DNA of 64,000 nt. Origin: Bactrocera neohumeralis. Lineage: Eukaryota; Arthropoda; Insecta; Diptera; Tephritidae. Below, piece by piece: positions 21,895-33,189 of this stretch. Every line of letters starts with the position of its first letter. Position 1 is the stretch's first letter. The DNA is taken from positions 2,447,341 through 2,511,340 of the forward strand of contig NW_026089624.1 of NCBI RefSeq assembly GCF_024586455.1. Direction: 5' to 3'. Made by a program: the position numbers and the translations under genes. The notes under the pieces were generated by a model. That model worked only from the letters and a program-made list of their open reading frames with translations, was not told the DNA's origin and made no database searches.

Positions 21895-22732
21895 AGTTTA
21901 ATATGTGAATTTAATAATTTGAAACAACTTGATATGGATTTCTAAATGTGTGCATGCAAGAAAGTCGGTTTTTATACCTAAATGTAAAAATATGGAATTT
22001 TTCCATATGCACTGCCGTTTTGGCTTTTTGCCAACTTCTAAAAGATGAAGAAGGTTAATTAACCTTAAATGTGAAGCTAATGGTTTGGATTTTTAAATGT
22101 ACATGCAAAATCGGTTTTATATCTAAATACAAAAATTATGAATTTTTCAGCTGCCGTTATGGTCTTATGTCACGATTTATGGTTCTTAAAATTTAAATGA
22201 AAGGGTTAATTAACTTTAAGAAAGTCCAAATGTCCAATTTATTGATTTGAAGCTAACTTTATACGGATTTCTAAATGTGTACAGACATGCATTAAGTTTT
22301 GAAGTACCTAAATGTAAAATTAGCAAAGGCAACTGCCGTTATAACCAGCACTCTTATGTCAACTGTTTGGGGATTTAGGTAAAATGAAGCATATGGGTTT
22401 ATTTAACTTTAAAAAATAAATGTTAATAACCAATCTATTTAATGATTTGAAGCAACTTGATTTTTTTCAAAAATTGCTAAATGTTTAAATGCAGAAAATC
22501 GGTTTTAAAACCTAAATGTAAAATTGAGTGAAATTTTTTCCAAAATGCACTATTGTAATTACTTTTGATTTTTAAACAATCATAATGTATAAACTTTTGA
22601 AATTATCTCAACTTAGTAAGATATGCTTATTTAATGATACAGTTAATTAACTTTAATGAAACAATAAAATGAAATTTACACAGAGTTGTAATAATTTCAA
22701 GCAATTCGATATGGATTTCTAAATGTGTACAT
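21895..22732. repeat. Degenerate tandem array
   Basis: The order GATTTGAA(A)CAACTT, GATATGGATTTCTAAATGTG, ATGCA, CGGTTTT, CCTAAATGTAAAA, CTGCCGTT, TTAATTAACTTTAA recurs at least four times, starting near 21912, 22070, 22245, 22440 and 22695. Spacing varies between about 160 and 250 bp. It looks like an old satellite or internal tandem repeats of a transposon. The last unit is broken at CTAAATGTGTAC by the next element. Confidence 0.7.
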
Positions 22733-22895
22733 TAGGGGGGGTCGATTTGGGGGAGGCAAAAAAATCGCCCATTGCTCTGAAAATCATATTCTAGGGATTA
22801 CAATAAGAAACTTTGCCGAAGGAACCATATCTCTGAAACGAATTCTGATGTCCCCCAATTTGGGTCGAACTTTTGGGTAGGGGAAAATTTTGAAA
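22733..22895 (+). repeat. Left terminal inverted repeat
   Basis: Begins with a run of G and GTCGATTTGG and continues AAAATCGCCCATTGCTCT, TTCTAGGGAT, AACTTTGCCGAAGGAACCAT. It pairs with 25585-25732. Confidence 0.85.
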
Positions 22896-23018
22896 TAGAA
22901 TTGAAATTACCATTTCATTCTTATTACCTCTGAAAGTGAGGAAAACTAAGCAATAATCACTATGGTATTCCAAAAATAATAATAAGTGATGTGATCATTC
23001 CAAATCAAAAAGTTTACA

Positions 23019-25303
23019 ATGAATCCACCATCCTCTACACCACAAGATGAAGCAACTACATCAACAACTATCGAAAACCCAATGAGTCATATACCCAAGC
23101 ATGATGTTACTGTTTTTGGTGTGTCTACTGATTTGACTGATCTTAATTTACCAACCCATCTGGATATCTTGAGATATTATTTTTACTTAAGCGAACGTGC
23201 TAAAACAGAACAAAAAAGTTTTCCCATAAATCATTCACTATTCAAGTACAAGATAAGTTGATTGGAATTTGGGAAAAACTTGGTATGGAAATAATGCTGA
23301 AAAAAGTGTATGTAATAAATTGAATAAATTGCTTGACAAGTATCAAGAGCAAATCAAGAGAAGAAACAACACCCAACAATTTACAGAGTATGTAAAATCT
23401 CTGGAAACAATTTTTTACATTGGAACATGTAAATGCGATTTGAAGGCAGCTCCATGTGCATGCGGCTGGGTTCCCGAACGCCTCAAAGGGTTCATGCACG
23501 ATCAACATAATCAGAGAAGACTAACAATGAATGCATTTATGATGGAAACTGAAGAGCAAGGAGCAACGTCTATGTCATCAATGCCAACATACCAAGATCC
23601 CGATGATTCAACATACGCACCGCCACCGGTTCAAGAAGATATGGATAGAAGCACAAGTTCACAATACACAGAGAGATACGATTGTTTTAACTTTGCCTTG
23701 GTATGTGACAGATTTGGTGTGCCTGACAGAGTAGCATCAGCATTGGGAACCGCTCTTTTGCAAGATTTTAAAATTAAAGATAAGCATGGGAAACCTCTCA
23801 TCATGGATAAATCGAAAGTTCGCAGAGAAAAAGAGAAATGCAGACAAGAAGTGCTTCGCAAACGGTTAGATGATACCAATTTGTTAGCGTTTTCATTCGA
23901 TGGCAGAAAAGATGATACTTTAACGATAGATAAAATTGATGAGAAGTATCATACTAGGATGGTAAAAGAACCTCATCTTGTTATTTTGAGAGAACCCAAT
24001 TCTGAATTGATTGGTTACGTAAGACTGGAACATGAAACCGCTGAATACAAAACAACCAAATTAAATGGTTTTTTCAACGATAAAAATATATCACTGGATA
24101 CATTAATTGGAATATGCACTGACGGTGAGCCAACAAACACTGGCCCACACGGTGGAATTATACGACGATTCGAATTGCTGTTAAAAAGACCATTGCATTG
24201 GTTTGTTTGCCTTCTACACTTCAACGAACTTCCGTTTCGGCATTTGTTTGAAGCTTTGGATAAATCAACCAGCACTGGACCAAGATCGGCAACCGGAAAA
24301 CTGAGCCGTCAAATCGAAACTTGTGAAACTCTTCCGGTAAGTTATTGCTATCACTCATTTATTATAATTGTCAACCATTTTTAATTATTTTATTATTATA
24401 TATTTTTAGGTGGTGGACGGCTTCCAGAAAATTGAGTTGCAAAATATGCCCCCTGCTCCAGAAAAAAAAGAATTTTCCACCGATTCGAAGTACTTATACG
24501 ACATGGCCCATGCAATTTCTAGCGGCGTGGTTCCGGTGGATCTGGCTAACATCAAACCAGGGAAAATTGTACATTCTCGGTGGCTCACCAAGGCCGCTAG
24601 ATTATTGCGATTATATGTGACAACGGAAAATCCAGATGCAAATTTAAGAATTCTGGTTGAATTTATAATTAAATGTTATGTGCCAATGTACTTCAATATC
24701 AAGTATTACAGCTCTGTCGTGTACGGCAGTGCATTATTTTTCAAGTTCATTGGTTGGTCACGATTTCTAGAACCTCGTTTACGCAAAATTGTCAATCAAG
24801 TAATTAAAGATAATTCATATTATGCGCATTCGGAAAATATCTTGTTATCAATGTTGTTTGATGATAGGAAAGAAAAGCGCGACTGTGCCATCAAGAAAAT
24901 TCTACGCTATCGAACCGATGTTGACGAGCCAATGGAACTTAGAGTTTATAAAAAACCAGATATAAACTTTAATTGCACAAGTTATACGGAAATGATCAAT
25001 TTGAATGATATAAATATCGTATTTGAACCACCATTCACGCGAAGCATTCCGTACGATACATTGAAAGAATATTTAAATCAAGATGATCCACCGTTTAATG
25101 ATCCAAAAATTCCATCACACATACAAGGAACGGAACGACATGTTCAATTGCTAGCTAGCGTTTCCAAACGGGTTATACCGGAAAATGTAGAGGCTGTTAT
25201 GGCGACGACATTAGAGAGCCGTGCGAAATTGCCCAGACTTGAAAGTAAAAAAGACTTCAAACAATATTTTTTTAGTTTCTTTTCTATAACTCACTTAAAT
25301 TAA
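23019..25303 (+). pseudogene. Orphan transposase-like gene with one intron
   Basis: From the ATG at 23019 the protein runs through two small frameshifts (about 23250 and 23310) into a 371-codon frame. A 73-nt GT-AG intron (24337-24409) joins CETLP to VVDGF in phase 0, and the product then runs to the stop at 25301-25303, about 740 residues in all. Visible features: a DLTDLNLPT opening, a cysteine cluster CKCDLKAAPCACG (about 23430-23468), candidate catalytic aspartates in SFDGRKDDT and GICTDGEPTNTG, LHWFVCLLHFNELP, and a late HIQGTERHVQLL motif. I recall similar uncharacterised proteins as abundant in arthropods and cnidarians but cannot name the superfamily. The two shifts suggest recent decay. 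Confidence 0.7.
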
Positions 25304-25584
25304 TTTTTTCATTTACATATGTTCTGACTAAATAAATTTCTTAAGAGAAAAAATAGATATTATTATAAATAAATAAAAATGAAGAAAATACATAGCCATT
25401 TAGCTGATTTTTTCATGTAAAGGCCAAAAATGGTGATTTTTTGAAATGATTGTATGAGGAACCCCCCAGGGGAGTTCCAGGGGGTGTGCCACTGGCATGG
25501 GTGGATCGGCCGTCCAAAGTTAGTAGGGGTCGGTCATACATTTGGACTCGATTGGAGCACTCTAAATGGGTCAAAGTGGGATTT

Positions 25585-25732
25585 TTCAAAATTTGCCCCT
25601 ACCCAAAAGTTCGACCCAAATTGGGGGACATCAAAATTCGTTTTAGAGGTATGGTTCCTTCGGCAAAGTTTCTTATTTTGATCCCTAGAATATGATTTTC
25701 ATAGAGCAATGGGCGATTTTTAAATCGATATG
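25585..25732 (-). repeat. Right terminal inverted repeat
   Basis: Inverse complement of the left repeat, from CAAAATTTGCCCCTACCC to GGGCGATTTTTAAATCGAT. It lacks the GGGGGAGGCAA stretch of the left end. Confidence 0.85.
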
Positions 25733-26315
25733 TACCTGCATGTAATGCGCTATAATATACATTATAAAAATGTATAAAGTGAAGACAAAGGAAAAGTTTG
25801 CCAATGTAAATATATATATATATATTTTTTTTTTATTGTACTCATCATTCAGTTCATTCTACAACACTTAAAATACTGGTAGACCTATTTTTTCATAGAA
25901 ATGTTACGTTTAACCCCGAGGACTTTATATAAAAAAGGCAACACACAATTCCGCAAGAAATTTTACAAAATATATTTTATTATATCCGCAAGAACTTTAT
26001 ATACCAATTAAACTAAATTGTATTGTAACAAAAGGATGCTCGCACAATATGCAAAAAAGTTGAAACTCGGTATTCGCAGAACACGGTTTTTCGATAGCGA
26101 ATCGCAAAAAGAAGTGGCGAACTCGTTTCTCCGTCCCTTTTGTTCCTTTTTTGCTGTGGTGGGAAATGCAGTGGTACTATCGTAGTTATGTGTGATATGG
26201 ATTGCACATACTTTTACATATTATGCTATCGCTCTGCTGTGGCTCCCGACAAAGTGAGAGCGGTAGCGATAGCAAAATGAAATGCTACGGGAGTAGCGTA
26301 GCTTTTCGAACGCTG
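25733..26315. other. Spacer with duplicated integrase piece and palindromic insert
   Basis: 25838-25924 is a near copy of 26527-26612 (integrase C-terminal coding). Between it and the integrase lies about 390 bp with AT-rich repeats and hairpins, e.g. GCTATCGCTCTGC facing GCGGTAGCGATAGC (26224-26275) and GCTACGGGAGTAGCGTAGC (26284-26302). Probably a small non-autonomous insertion; no gene seen. Confidence 0.5.
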
Positions 26316-26790
26316 GTTAGCGACAATGAGCCATCTTTAAACACAGCCAATTTAAAATTTATGATGAAAGACGAGTTAGGAATAGAAGTTTACACTACTA
26401 CTCCATACCAAATCCAAGATAACGGACAAGTGGAAAGGTTCCACTCTACTTTAATCGAAATAATGCGCTGCATAAAAGAAAGCGGTGAACACAGAAGTTT
26501 TGAAGAACTTTAAGAAAGAGCAGTATCTGAGTTCAATCATTCAGTTCATTCTACAACACTTAAAATACCGGTAGACCTATTTTTTCATAGAAATGTTACA
26601 TTTAACCCCGAGGACATAGAAAGAACTAGACGAAGCAACTTAGAAAAACTAGCTGAGAAACAAAGAAAGGATATCGAATACCATAATAAAAATAAGATGG
26701 AAATAAAATCATATCTACCAGGACAAATAATATTTGTTAAGAAAATAGGAGATTAGGAACTACGCTAAGTATACCCTACAGTAAGGAAAT
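26316..26790 (+). pseudogene. Errantivirus integrase C-terminal part
   Basis: The second catalytic aspartate (VSDNEPSL) and the glutamate (DNGQVERFHSTL) of the D,D-35-E core are present, followed by HSTTLKIPVDLFF and YLPGQIIFVKK of the C-terminal domain. The first aspartate is missing on the left, where the palindromic insert begins. A stop at 26512-26514 and later shifts break it. Confidence 0.75.
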
Positions 26791-26852
26791 AGTTCAGGAA
26801 GATAGAAATAGTACCGTGTTAACTGAAAAAAGGACAAATAATACACACTAAC

Positions 26853-28087
26853 ATTTTTTTTTTCCAGAATATTACTACTGCTATTTCTGGCGGAAGTACA
26901 GATCCACGATAACTCAAACTCCTTATCGATAACAATAGAAAAGGGAACGGCTAGACTACAAACAGGAGCATTTAGTTTAGTACAAGGAATTGACATAGAC
27001 ACTTGACCATATACAAGCGACTATTGAAACCGAAATTATCGGCAAAAACCCTAACTACCCCTTTATATTCCACCTAATAACACAGATAAGAGCCCAACTG
27101 AACAATCTAAAAGTAGAGAAATAAAAAAGATCAATAAATTATCTCGGTAGCCCATGAAAATGGATTGGAAGTGCAGACCATGAAGACTACAAAATAGTTT
27201 CAAATATAATAAATAATGTCTTACAAAATATCAATAACCAGGTATTAACTAACAAACTTACAATAGGCAAAATTAGCGAAATAAAAAATATTACAAATAA
27301 TATAATTAAAACTATACAAAATGAAAAGACTCACTGATTCTACTCATGGGAAAGTTATAATTTATATTGTGAGCCTCCCAACGGTAGGCAATCAAATTGT
27401 AAAACTTTAGATATTACAGCAGTAAAAAATAACGGGAGAATCAATAAAATAAATTTCAATACAATTTTAAACTGCGAAAAGGGAATCTATGGAATAGAAA
27501 ATTAATGTAAAAAATATAATTCCCTACAAATATACTTAAATAATAATGTAGTAGATTTAAATAATGATTAATGTATAAGTAATCGTTTAAAAAGTCATTT
27601 GCCAAACTGCACGGAAGTTAACAACCAGCATATCCCAACTATAGAGGAAATGGGACCTGGAATAATACTACTAAATAAATACAATGGAGAAATCTCAATA
27701 AAAAACGAATCTACATTTTTAAACAGGGCATTCATCATTTTGTATACCAATGTAACCATTGTTATCAACGGGAAAAAAATCTATAACGCAGAAAGAACAG
27801 AAAGAAAACCGTTACCAACCATCCTACAACCGTCATCCGCACCGCTCAACATAGAGGAATTCCTCTCGCTGGAGATGCTGAAACAACTTAACTTCAACAA
27901 TACAAAAGAAGTAAGTCTGTTAGAAGCAGCAAATAGAGTCAAACACAGAACCAGCAACACTCTAATCGTCATTTTAATAGTCATCGCCTTAATTTTCGGG
28001 AAAAATCTTTTGATGAAACAAAAGAAGAGTAACCCAATAAACTGTAGAATTTTCAATACACCTAAAGATTCAAACGAGGACGTTTGA
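26853..28087 (+). pseudogene. Errantivirus env remnant
   Basis: A pyrimidine run ending in CAG (26853-26867) is a good splice acceptor, where errantiviruses splice their env message. Just after it comes a hydrophobic signal-like stretch (LLLLFLAEV), then extracellular-type sequence in several frames with many stops. The last clean frame (27599-28087, 162 codons) ends with a membrane segment of about 14 hydrophobic residues (27960-28005) and a short basic tail. An envelope glycoprotein of insect endogenous retroviruses is the likely origin. This copy is inactive. Confidence 0.65.
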
Positions 28088-28103
28088 ATCTCAAGGCGGG
28101 ACT

Positions 28104-28396
28104 AGTTACCACCCCACACATTTATAAAGTATCATATGGTGCATTAATATCATATGATACAAAGCAATAAAATACGACAAACATCTAAATCGCTGAGAGT
28201 GCGACACGTGTGGGAAGCGCAACGTCAGGCGAGGTGCCAACCTGTGGGAAGCGCAGCGTCAGCAAACTCCAAACCCGTTGCAGTGGCAAACATAGGTTTA
28301 GAGTTAAGTGTAATTAATTGTAAACTATAGTTCTTAAGCAGAATTCAATAAAGGAGCATAGCTACATATAGTTTACAACAAGAAGACTTTTATAAC
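28104..28396 (+). repeat. 3' LTR of errantivirus
   Basis: It begins AGTTACCACCCCACACAT after the polypurine-like AAGGCGGGACT and matches 16029-16279. It carries an additional segment (about 28170-28235) that holds a second, diverged CACGTGTGGGAAGCGCAACG copy. Divergence between the two LTRs indicates that the insertion is not young. Confidence 0.85.
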
Positions 28397-28631
28397 AAAA
28401 TCTGGGATTTCAATTATTTCTTTTAAAAAATATTAACCGATGTGAATTTTAACGGCAGTGACGATAGTCTAGATTAGTGAATAGACTACATAAATGTAAT
28501 ATACGAATTTAAAACATGAAGTTGAATTTATAGCATATATATGGGTTAATAAATAAATTAGCAAAATTCGTAGACATATTACATTAGAAAGCAATCAGTT
28601 AAGTGCTCCTGCTTTCGCTTATTATACAACA

Positions 28632-28904
28632 ATGGAGTGTGGAGCTAAGGCAAATCGTATTGCGGTGGTTGCTTTACAGAAGTGGGGGAAAAGCGCAATT
28701 GAAACTTATGGGCTTCTCTCTGCTTACTGCAATATTGATCGCTTTTCCCAAACATGTACAATTGATAACAGACAGAGAACTGGTTATCTTCGCGTGATTC
28801 GAACCAATTCAGCAGTAACAACTGTTCGCGAACGCTTTCAAAGAAATATCCTAAGAAAACTAAAAATTATTTCAAAAAAGGATTGGTCAGTATTTAGTTG
28901 TACA
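28632..28904 (+). pseudogene. Transposase N-terminal fragment
   Basis: The frame includes IRTNSAVTTVRERFQRN and LRKLKIISKK, resembling the second helix-turn-helix of Tc1/mariner-superfamily transposases. It is cut by the start of the mariner element at 28905. Family assignment is tentative. Confidence 0.45.
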
Positions 28905-29737
28905 TACGAGGCTGCTATATATATTCTGGCCTAGGGCAACACTAAGTGTTGCCAGGTGCAATCTGACATTTCCATTGGAAAGTTTGACATTTTATCGTGA
29001 ATTGTTTTATTTACAGGGAATTAAAAAATTCATCTCGGCCAAAAATGGAATTAACTCGTGAACATTTTCGTGCGATCATTTTTCACAACTTTCGACGTGG
29101 ATTATCACGACAAGAGTGCATCGATGAACTAAAATCTTTGTATGGCTTTAAAGCACCATCCTATAGCACTGTGAAAAACTGGTACAACGAATTCAATCGT
29201 GGCCGACGCTCGCTCAAAGACGAATTCCGTGAAGGTCGTCCAAAAACAGCCGTTGTGCCAGAAAACATCGATGCCGTACGTGTACTGATAATGCATGACC
29301 GTCATGTAACATACCTTAAGATAGAAGCATGCCTATGCATTTCTCCCACCAGCATACATTCGATATTGCATGAACACCTGGCCGTAAAAAAGGTTTGTAT
29401 TCCCTATTATCTTTAAAAGACTTGGAACATAAAAGGCATTGCATGGCACCAAAGGCATTTAGAATCATAAAATATTTCTCACAGGGCATAATTGGTTTCG
29501 CGCTATAGTCCCACGCGATGTTAATTCGTTGCTGGCTCGACAACGACTGAACGATAGAGCGTAAGCGTACGTGTGAAGTTGGTTTGCACAATTGTGCTAT
29601 GAAATGCCGACCACTGATCTATGCGTATGAGCCCGAAACAAAACAGCAATCGACAAAACAAAAAAAAAAAAAACATCTTCGTTGATAAATATGCCTATTT
29701 ACATTATTAGGCCAGAAATATATATAGCAACCTACGT
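28905..29737 (+). mobile_element. Mariner element with internal deletion
   Basis: Inverted ends of about 28 bp (TTGCTATATATAT then CTGGCCTA; left 28905-28931, right 29708-29737). It encodes a mariner N-terminus and a short scrap of the catalytic region, and is much shorter than a full mariner. Confidence 0.8.
29045..29416 (+). pseudogene. Mariner transposase N-terminal half
   Basis: Starts MELTREHFRAIIFHNFRRG and carries both helix-turn-helix segments (WYNEFNRGRRSLKDEFREG; VTYLKIEACLCIS, HSILHEHL). After about 120 residues the sequence is deleted, and a shifted scrap IYAYEPETKQQS near 29610-29660 marks the region after the first catalytic aspartate. No catalytic core remains. Confidence 0.85.
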
Positions 29738-29744
29738 ATTATGT

Positions 29745-30690
29745 AGATATTTTTATACTCTCGCAACAAAGTTGCTAAGGAGAGTATTATAGTTTTGTTC
29801 ACATAACGGTTGTTTGTATGTCCTAAAACTAAAAGAGTCAGATATAGGGTTATATATACCAAAGTGATCAGGGTGACGAGTAGAGTTGAAATCCGGATGT
29901 CTGTCTGTCCGTCCGTCCGTCCGTCTGTCCGTCCGTCCGTGTAAATATTGAGATAAAATTGAGATATCTTGATGAAACTTGGTACACGTATTTCTTGGCT
30001 CCATAAGAAGGTTAAGTTCGACGATGGGCAAAATCGGCCTACTGCCACGCCCACAAAATGGCGGAAATCGAAAACCTATAAAGTGTCATAACTAAGCCAT
30101 AAATAAAGATATTAAAGTAAAACTTGGCACAAGGGATCGCATTAGGGAGGGGCATATTTGGACGTAATTTTTTTGGAAAAGTGGGCGTGGCCCCGCCCCC
30201 TACTAACTAAGGTTATGTTGAAAATCACTAAAAGTGCGTTAACGGACTAACCAAAAACGTCAGAAACACTAAATTTTACAGAAGAAATTGCAGAAGAAAG
30301 CTGCACCCAGGCTTTTTTTTTAAATTGAAAATGGGCGTGGCCTCGCCCACTTATGGACCAAAAACCATATCTCAGGAACTACTCTACCGATTTCAATGAA
30401 AGTCGGTACATAATATTTTCTTAACACCCTGATGACATGTACAAAATATGGGTGAAATCGGTTCACAACCACGCCTTCTTCCAATACAACGCTATTTTGA
30501 ATTCCATCTGATGCCTTCTCTGTATAATATATACATTAGGAACCAATGATGATAGCGGAATAAAACTTTACACAAATACGGTATTTGAAAAATATGTAAA
30601 TGACTGATAATGATATCTCGATTATCACTTTATCGTGCGAGAGTATAAAATGTTCGGTGACACCCGAACTTAGCCCTTCCTTACTTGTTT
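29745..30690 (-). mobile_element. mini-me-like non-coding element
   Basis: It has the hallmarks of dipteran mini-me repeats: a (GTCY)n block at 29899-29941, a body of short GGGCGTGGC-containing phrases, a terminal hairpin (ATACTCTCGCAAC against GTTGC...GAGAGTAT, 29756-29790) and a second near the other end (GTTCGGTGACACCCGAAC, 30652-30669). No coding potential. It splits the hAT transposase gene, truncating it near 30690. Strand is arbitrary. Confidence 0.65.
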
Positions 30691-31994
30691 TAATATGCGC
30701 TTGAATCCCATTATAACAACCGGACATATATGATGCATTGTCGTAAGATTGTCCCCTCAAATGTTTTATGTCGATATTAATTTTTTTTAATTTATTTAAA
30801 ATTATGTTAGCCATGTCTTCCCCCGTGTGGCTTTCAATTGGAATGAATGTTAAAAAACGTTCCATTACTTCTCCGCTTAAATTCGAAACATACCTTAAAA
30901 CTAAAGTCAACTGATCAGTATGTGTTATGTCTGGCGTTGAATCAACACTTAAGGAGAAATACTTGGCGTCAATAACATCCTTCACTATATCATTCACAAC
31001 TCTGTCGCCCATGATTTCAATAATTTCTTCACAAATGGTAGCAGATAAATATGAATTTTTCCCCTTTCCTTGATTTCCATATTTAGGTAAGTGTGAACTG
31101 AGGAAGGGATCATATTGCGCCAATAGTTCTAAAATACCCAAATAGTTACCATTATGTTGTGAACCAAGTATTTCATTCTGCCCACGAAATGCTAATCCAC
31201 GAGATGAAATAAATTTTATGACTGACACAATCCGATGACATACATTTACCCAATATTCTCTTTCTTTGTTGAATTGAATCTCCAAAGAGGAATCAATCCG
31301 TGCAAGAGTACTGCGCCTACGTATCAATGTCTGCACACATGTTCGATGTGCTTCACTTTTCTCGTGCATTTGAATTCGTTGCGCAGCATTCTTCCAATCA
31401 GAAAATCAATTTTGAAATTGTGATTGTTTTTGAGAAACACCATGCTTAACAGTAAATATTCCTATTAGATGGAGAATACATTAGCCACTCTCTTTTAATT
31501 TTGCACCCACTTATATGATTACGAAAAAAAATAGAACTGGTAAGATTTCGATTTTCACCGTTGCCATAATGTCGTAATGAAGCAGAAAAGTAACTTTCAA
31601 AATGTTGACATTCTTTTGAATCACTAGTACACCAAAATTCGTTTGTGATATTTTTCCATAAATCAATATAACTCTGGTATTCCATTTCTTTTTCCACTGC
31701 TAAATTACATTCGGTTATGCAATCTAAGACCGCTTCCTCATTTTTCTCTTCTGCACCTTTAAAATTTCTTTCATCTTGTTTTTCGCCAATCTGTTCTATA
31801 CACTGTACAGTTCGCGGTTCTGGCTCTAAAGTAGATATTGTTGTGGTGGGATGCTGAGATTGATTCTCAGATTTGCGAGTAAAACCATGTTGGAATAGTT
31901 TTGGTGTTTTTTTCAATTGCTCATTGAGCTAAGCAGCGTTTTCTTCTCGTTTTTTACGTTTTTGTGCTCCACTTTCATGTTGTTTGTCAGACAT
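30691..31994 (-). pseudogene. hAT transposase, ZMYM1-like (DUF4371)
   Basis: The ATG at 31994 opens a basic N-terminus (SDKQHESGAQKRKKREEN) with a TAG after about 24 codons. The TTF-type zinc region (KREWLMYSPSNRNIYC) follows, then, after a shift, MHEKSEAHRTC. The DUF4371/hAT core contains FSLSVDSTPDITHTDQLTL (first catalytic aspartate) and LRGQSYDNASYMSG (second). The frame is cut at GIQAHIK by the mini-me element, so the C-terminal dimerisation domain is missing. Confidence 0.8.
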
Positions 31995-32973
31995 ATTATT
32001 TGCCTTAAATAAAAAAAATAAATAATGCATAAAAATAATAATTTGAATAGGTACATACCTTTTTGTTCCGCAAAACAATATATTGAGAAAATTCCGGTTA
32101 TGAATGAATTCCTTATATTACTAATATTATTAATTATTTGAAGCACTTCACAGCTTAAGAGCATTTACACAAGTGAATTTAAATTTTAAATAGACAAAAT
32201 GCTTCTCAAATGCTTCTCGCAAAATGCGCTGCTGCAATGCCATAAAAATAACAGAAAGAAAGAATTTAAACATTTCTTGTTTGCACAAACACAAACGTTC
32301 ATTAATGATCGTAACATAATTGTTATTGTAAATCAGAGGCACGCAAACGCTACTGAGGGCTTTGTAGCATGTATGCGTTTTGCTGCTTTTGTGCTGGTAT
32401 TTGTGTTCATGTTTGTAGTACATTGTTTGCAGTACTAGTAGCGACGTAATAGCCGAACACACATCATCGTGCGTTGCGCGAAGTAGTTTATGGAACATGT
32501 GTGTCAGCAGAGCGTCGACTGCTGCTGGAAATGAAATTTTGCCGACCACTGTTGCAAATTGTCTTCAGCAGAAGCAAATATTCTAATATTTTTTGTCTGC
32601 TCGTATATAATTTTGTCTGAATGACATAACGGTTAATCTGTGGCGCCGACATGATGTGCTTCTGCTGAAGCCTACCCTTGAAATATATTTTAATTGCGGA
32701 GAAAAAATTTTGCTTTGACGCCGGTTGCTTTTCTAAAAAATTGTTGTTGTTTAAGCGTGCTTTTCAAGTGGCTCGCATAAGCAAATAAATAATTTTGAGT
32801 AAGTTTTTTTTTGTTCTTTTTATTTACGCTGCGTCGCGATCATACATATAATTTTTTTTTGCATTGTCTTTCAACAAGTAGAAATTTGTTGTTCTAATTT
32901 TTTTAGTGGGCCCCTAAGTACCGATGGGCCCATAGGCACTTGCCTTATTTGCCTCGATGCTAAGACGGCACTG
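30691..32973 (-). mobile_element. hAT element with ZMYM/TTF-type transposase, truncated
   Basis: The 5' terminus CAGTGCCGTCTTAGCATCG (minus strand, from 32973) is a typical hAT end, followed by AAGTGCCTATGGGCCC-type sequence. The transposase starts at 31994. The 3' part and right terminus are lost at the mini-me insertion. Confidence 0.75.
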
Positions 32974-33189
32974 TCTGCTAGACGCTCGGTCACTATTTTC
33001 CTTCCAGCTTCGAAAATATTTCAAAATCCCATCTAAAACTGGGGACATATTCTTTGATTATTTCTAAAGAGATTTAAGCAAAAAAAAATCGATTCCGATA
33101 GCAGATAATCGAATAACCGATATTTATCAAAACCCGTCGCTAGAAATTAAACATTAAACAATTATCCAAAACTTGTCAAATGGATAAAT
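32974..33189. other. Spacer
   Basis: No recognised feature; contains AT-rich sequence leading into the Tc1-like relic. Confidence 0.4.

Larger units (their letters stand above)
22733..25732 (+). mobile_element. 3.0-kb DNA transposon of unrecognised superfamily
   Basis: Long inverted ends, 22733-22895 and 25585-25732, match with few differences (for example GATGTCCCCCAATTTGGGTC and CGAAGGAACCATA). The left end has an extra G-rich stretch that the right end lacks. GTAC stands just outside both ends (22727-22730 and 25732-25735), a possible 4-bp target duplication. The body encodes one spliced transposase-like gene. It is the most intact coding element in the window. Confidence 0.8.
16029..28396 (+). 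mobile_element. Errantivirus-type gypsy element (endogenous retrovirus-like), heavily interrupted
   Basis: Two related LTRs flank gag-, pol- and env-type remnants in that order. The LTRs begin AGT(T/G)A, and the left one sits in a TATATA run, both habits of the 17.6/297 branch. The middle of pol is lost or displaced by a second gypsy fragment, an assembly gap, rosa-like, I-like and tandem-repeat DNA and a 3-kb DNA transposon. All reading frames contain stops and shifts, so this copy is dead. Confidence 0.8.

Noticed and set aside
21912..22732. Possible CRISPR-like regular repeats
   Set aside because: Units are long, degenerate and irregularly spaced, in a eukaryotic genome; they are a decayed tandem array.
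29753..30054. Frames with repeated DGRTDGRTDG peptides
   Set aside because: They are translations of the (GTCY)n microsatellite in the mini-me element.
32148..32549. 133-codon minus-strand frame upstream of the hAT start
   Set aside because: It lies in the hAT 5' region, has no family signature, and hAT sequence resumes only at 31994.
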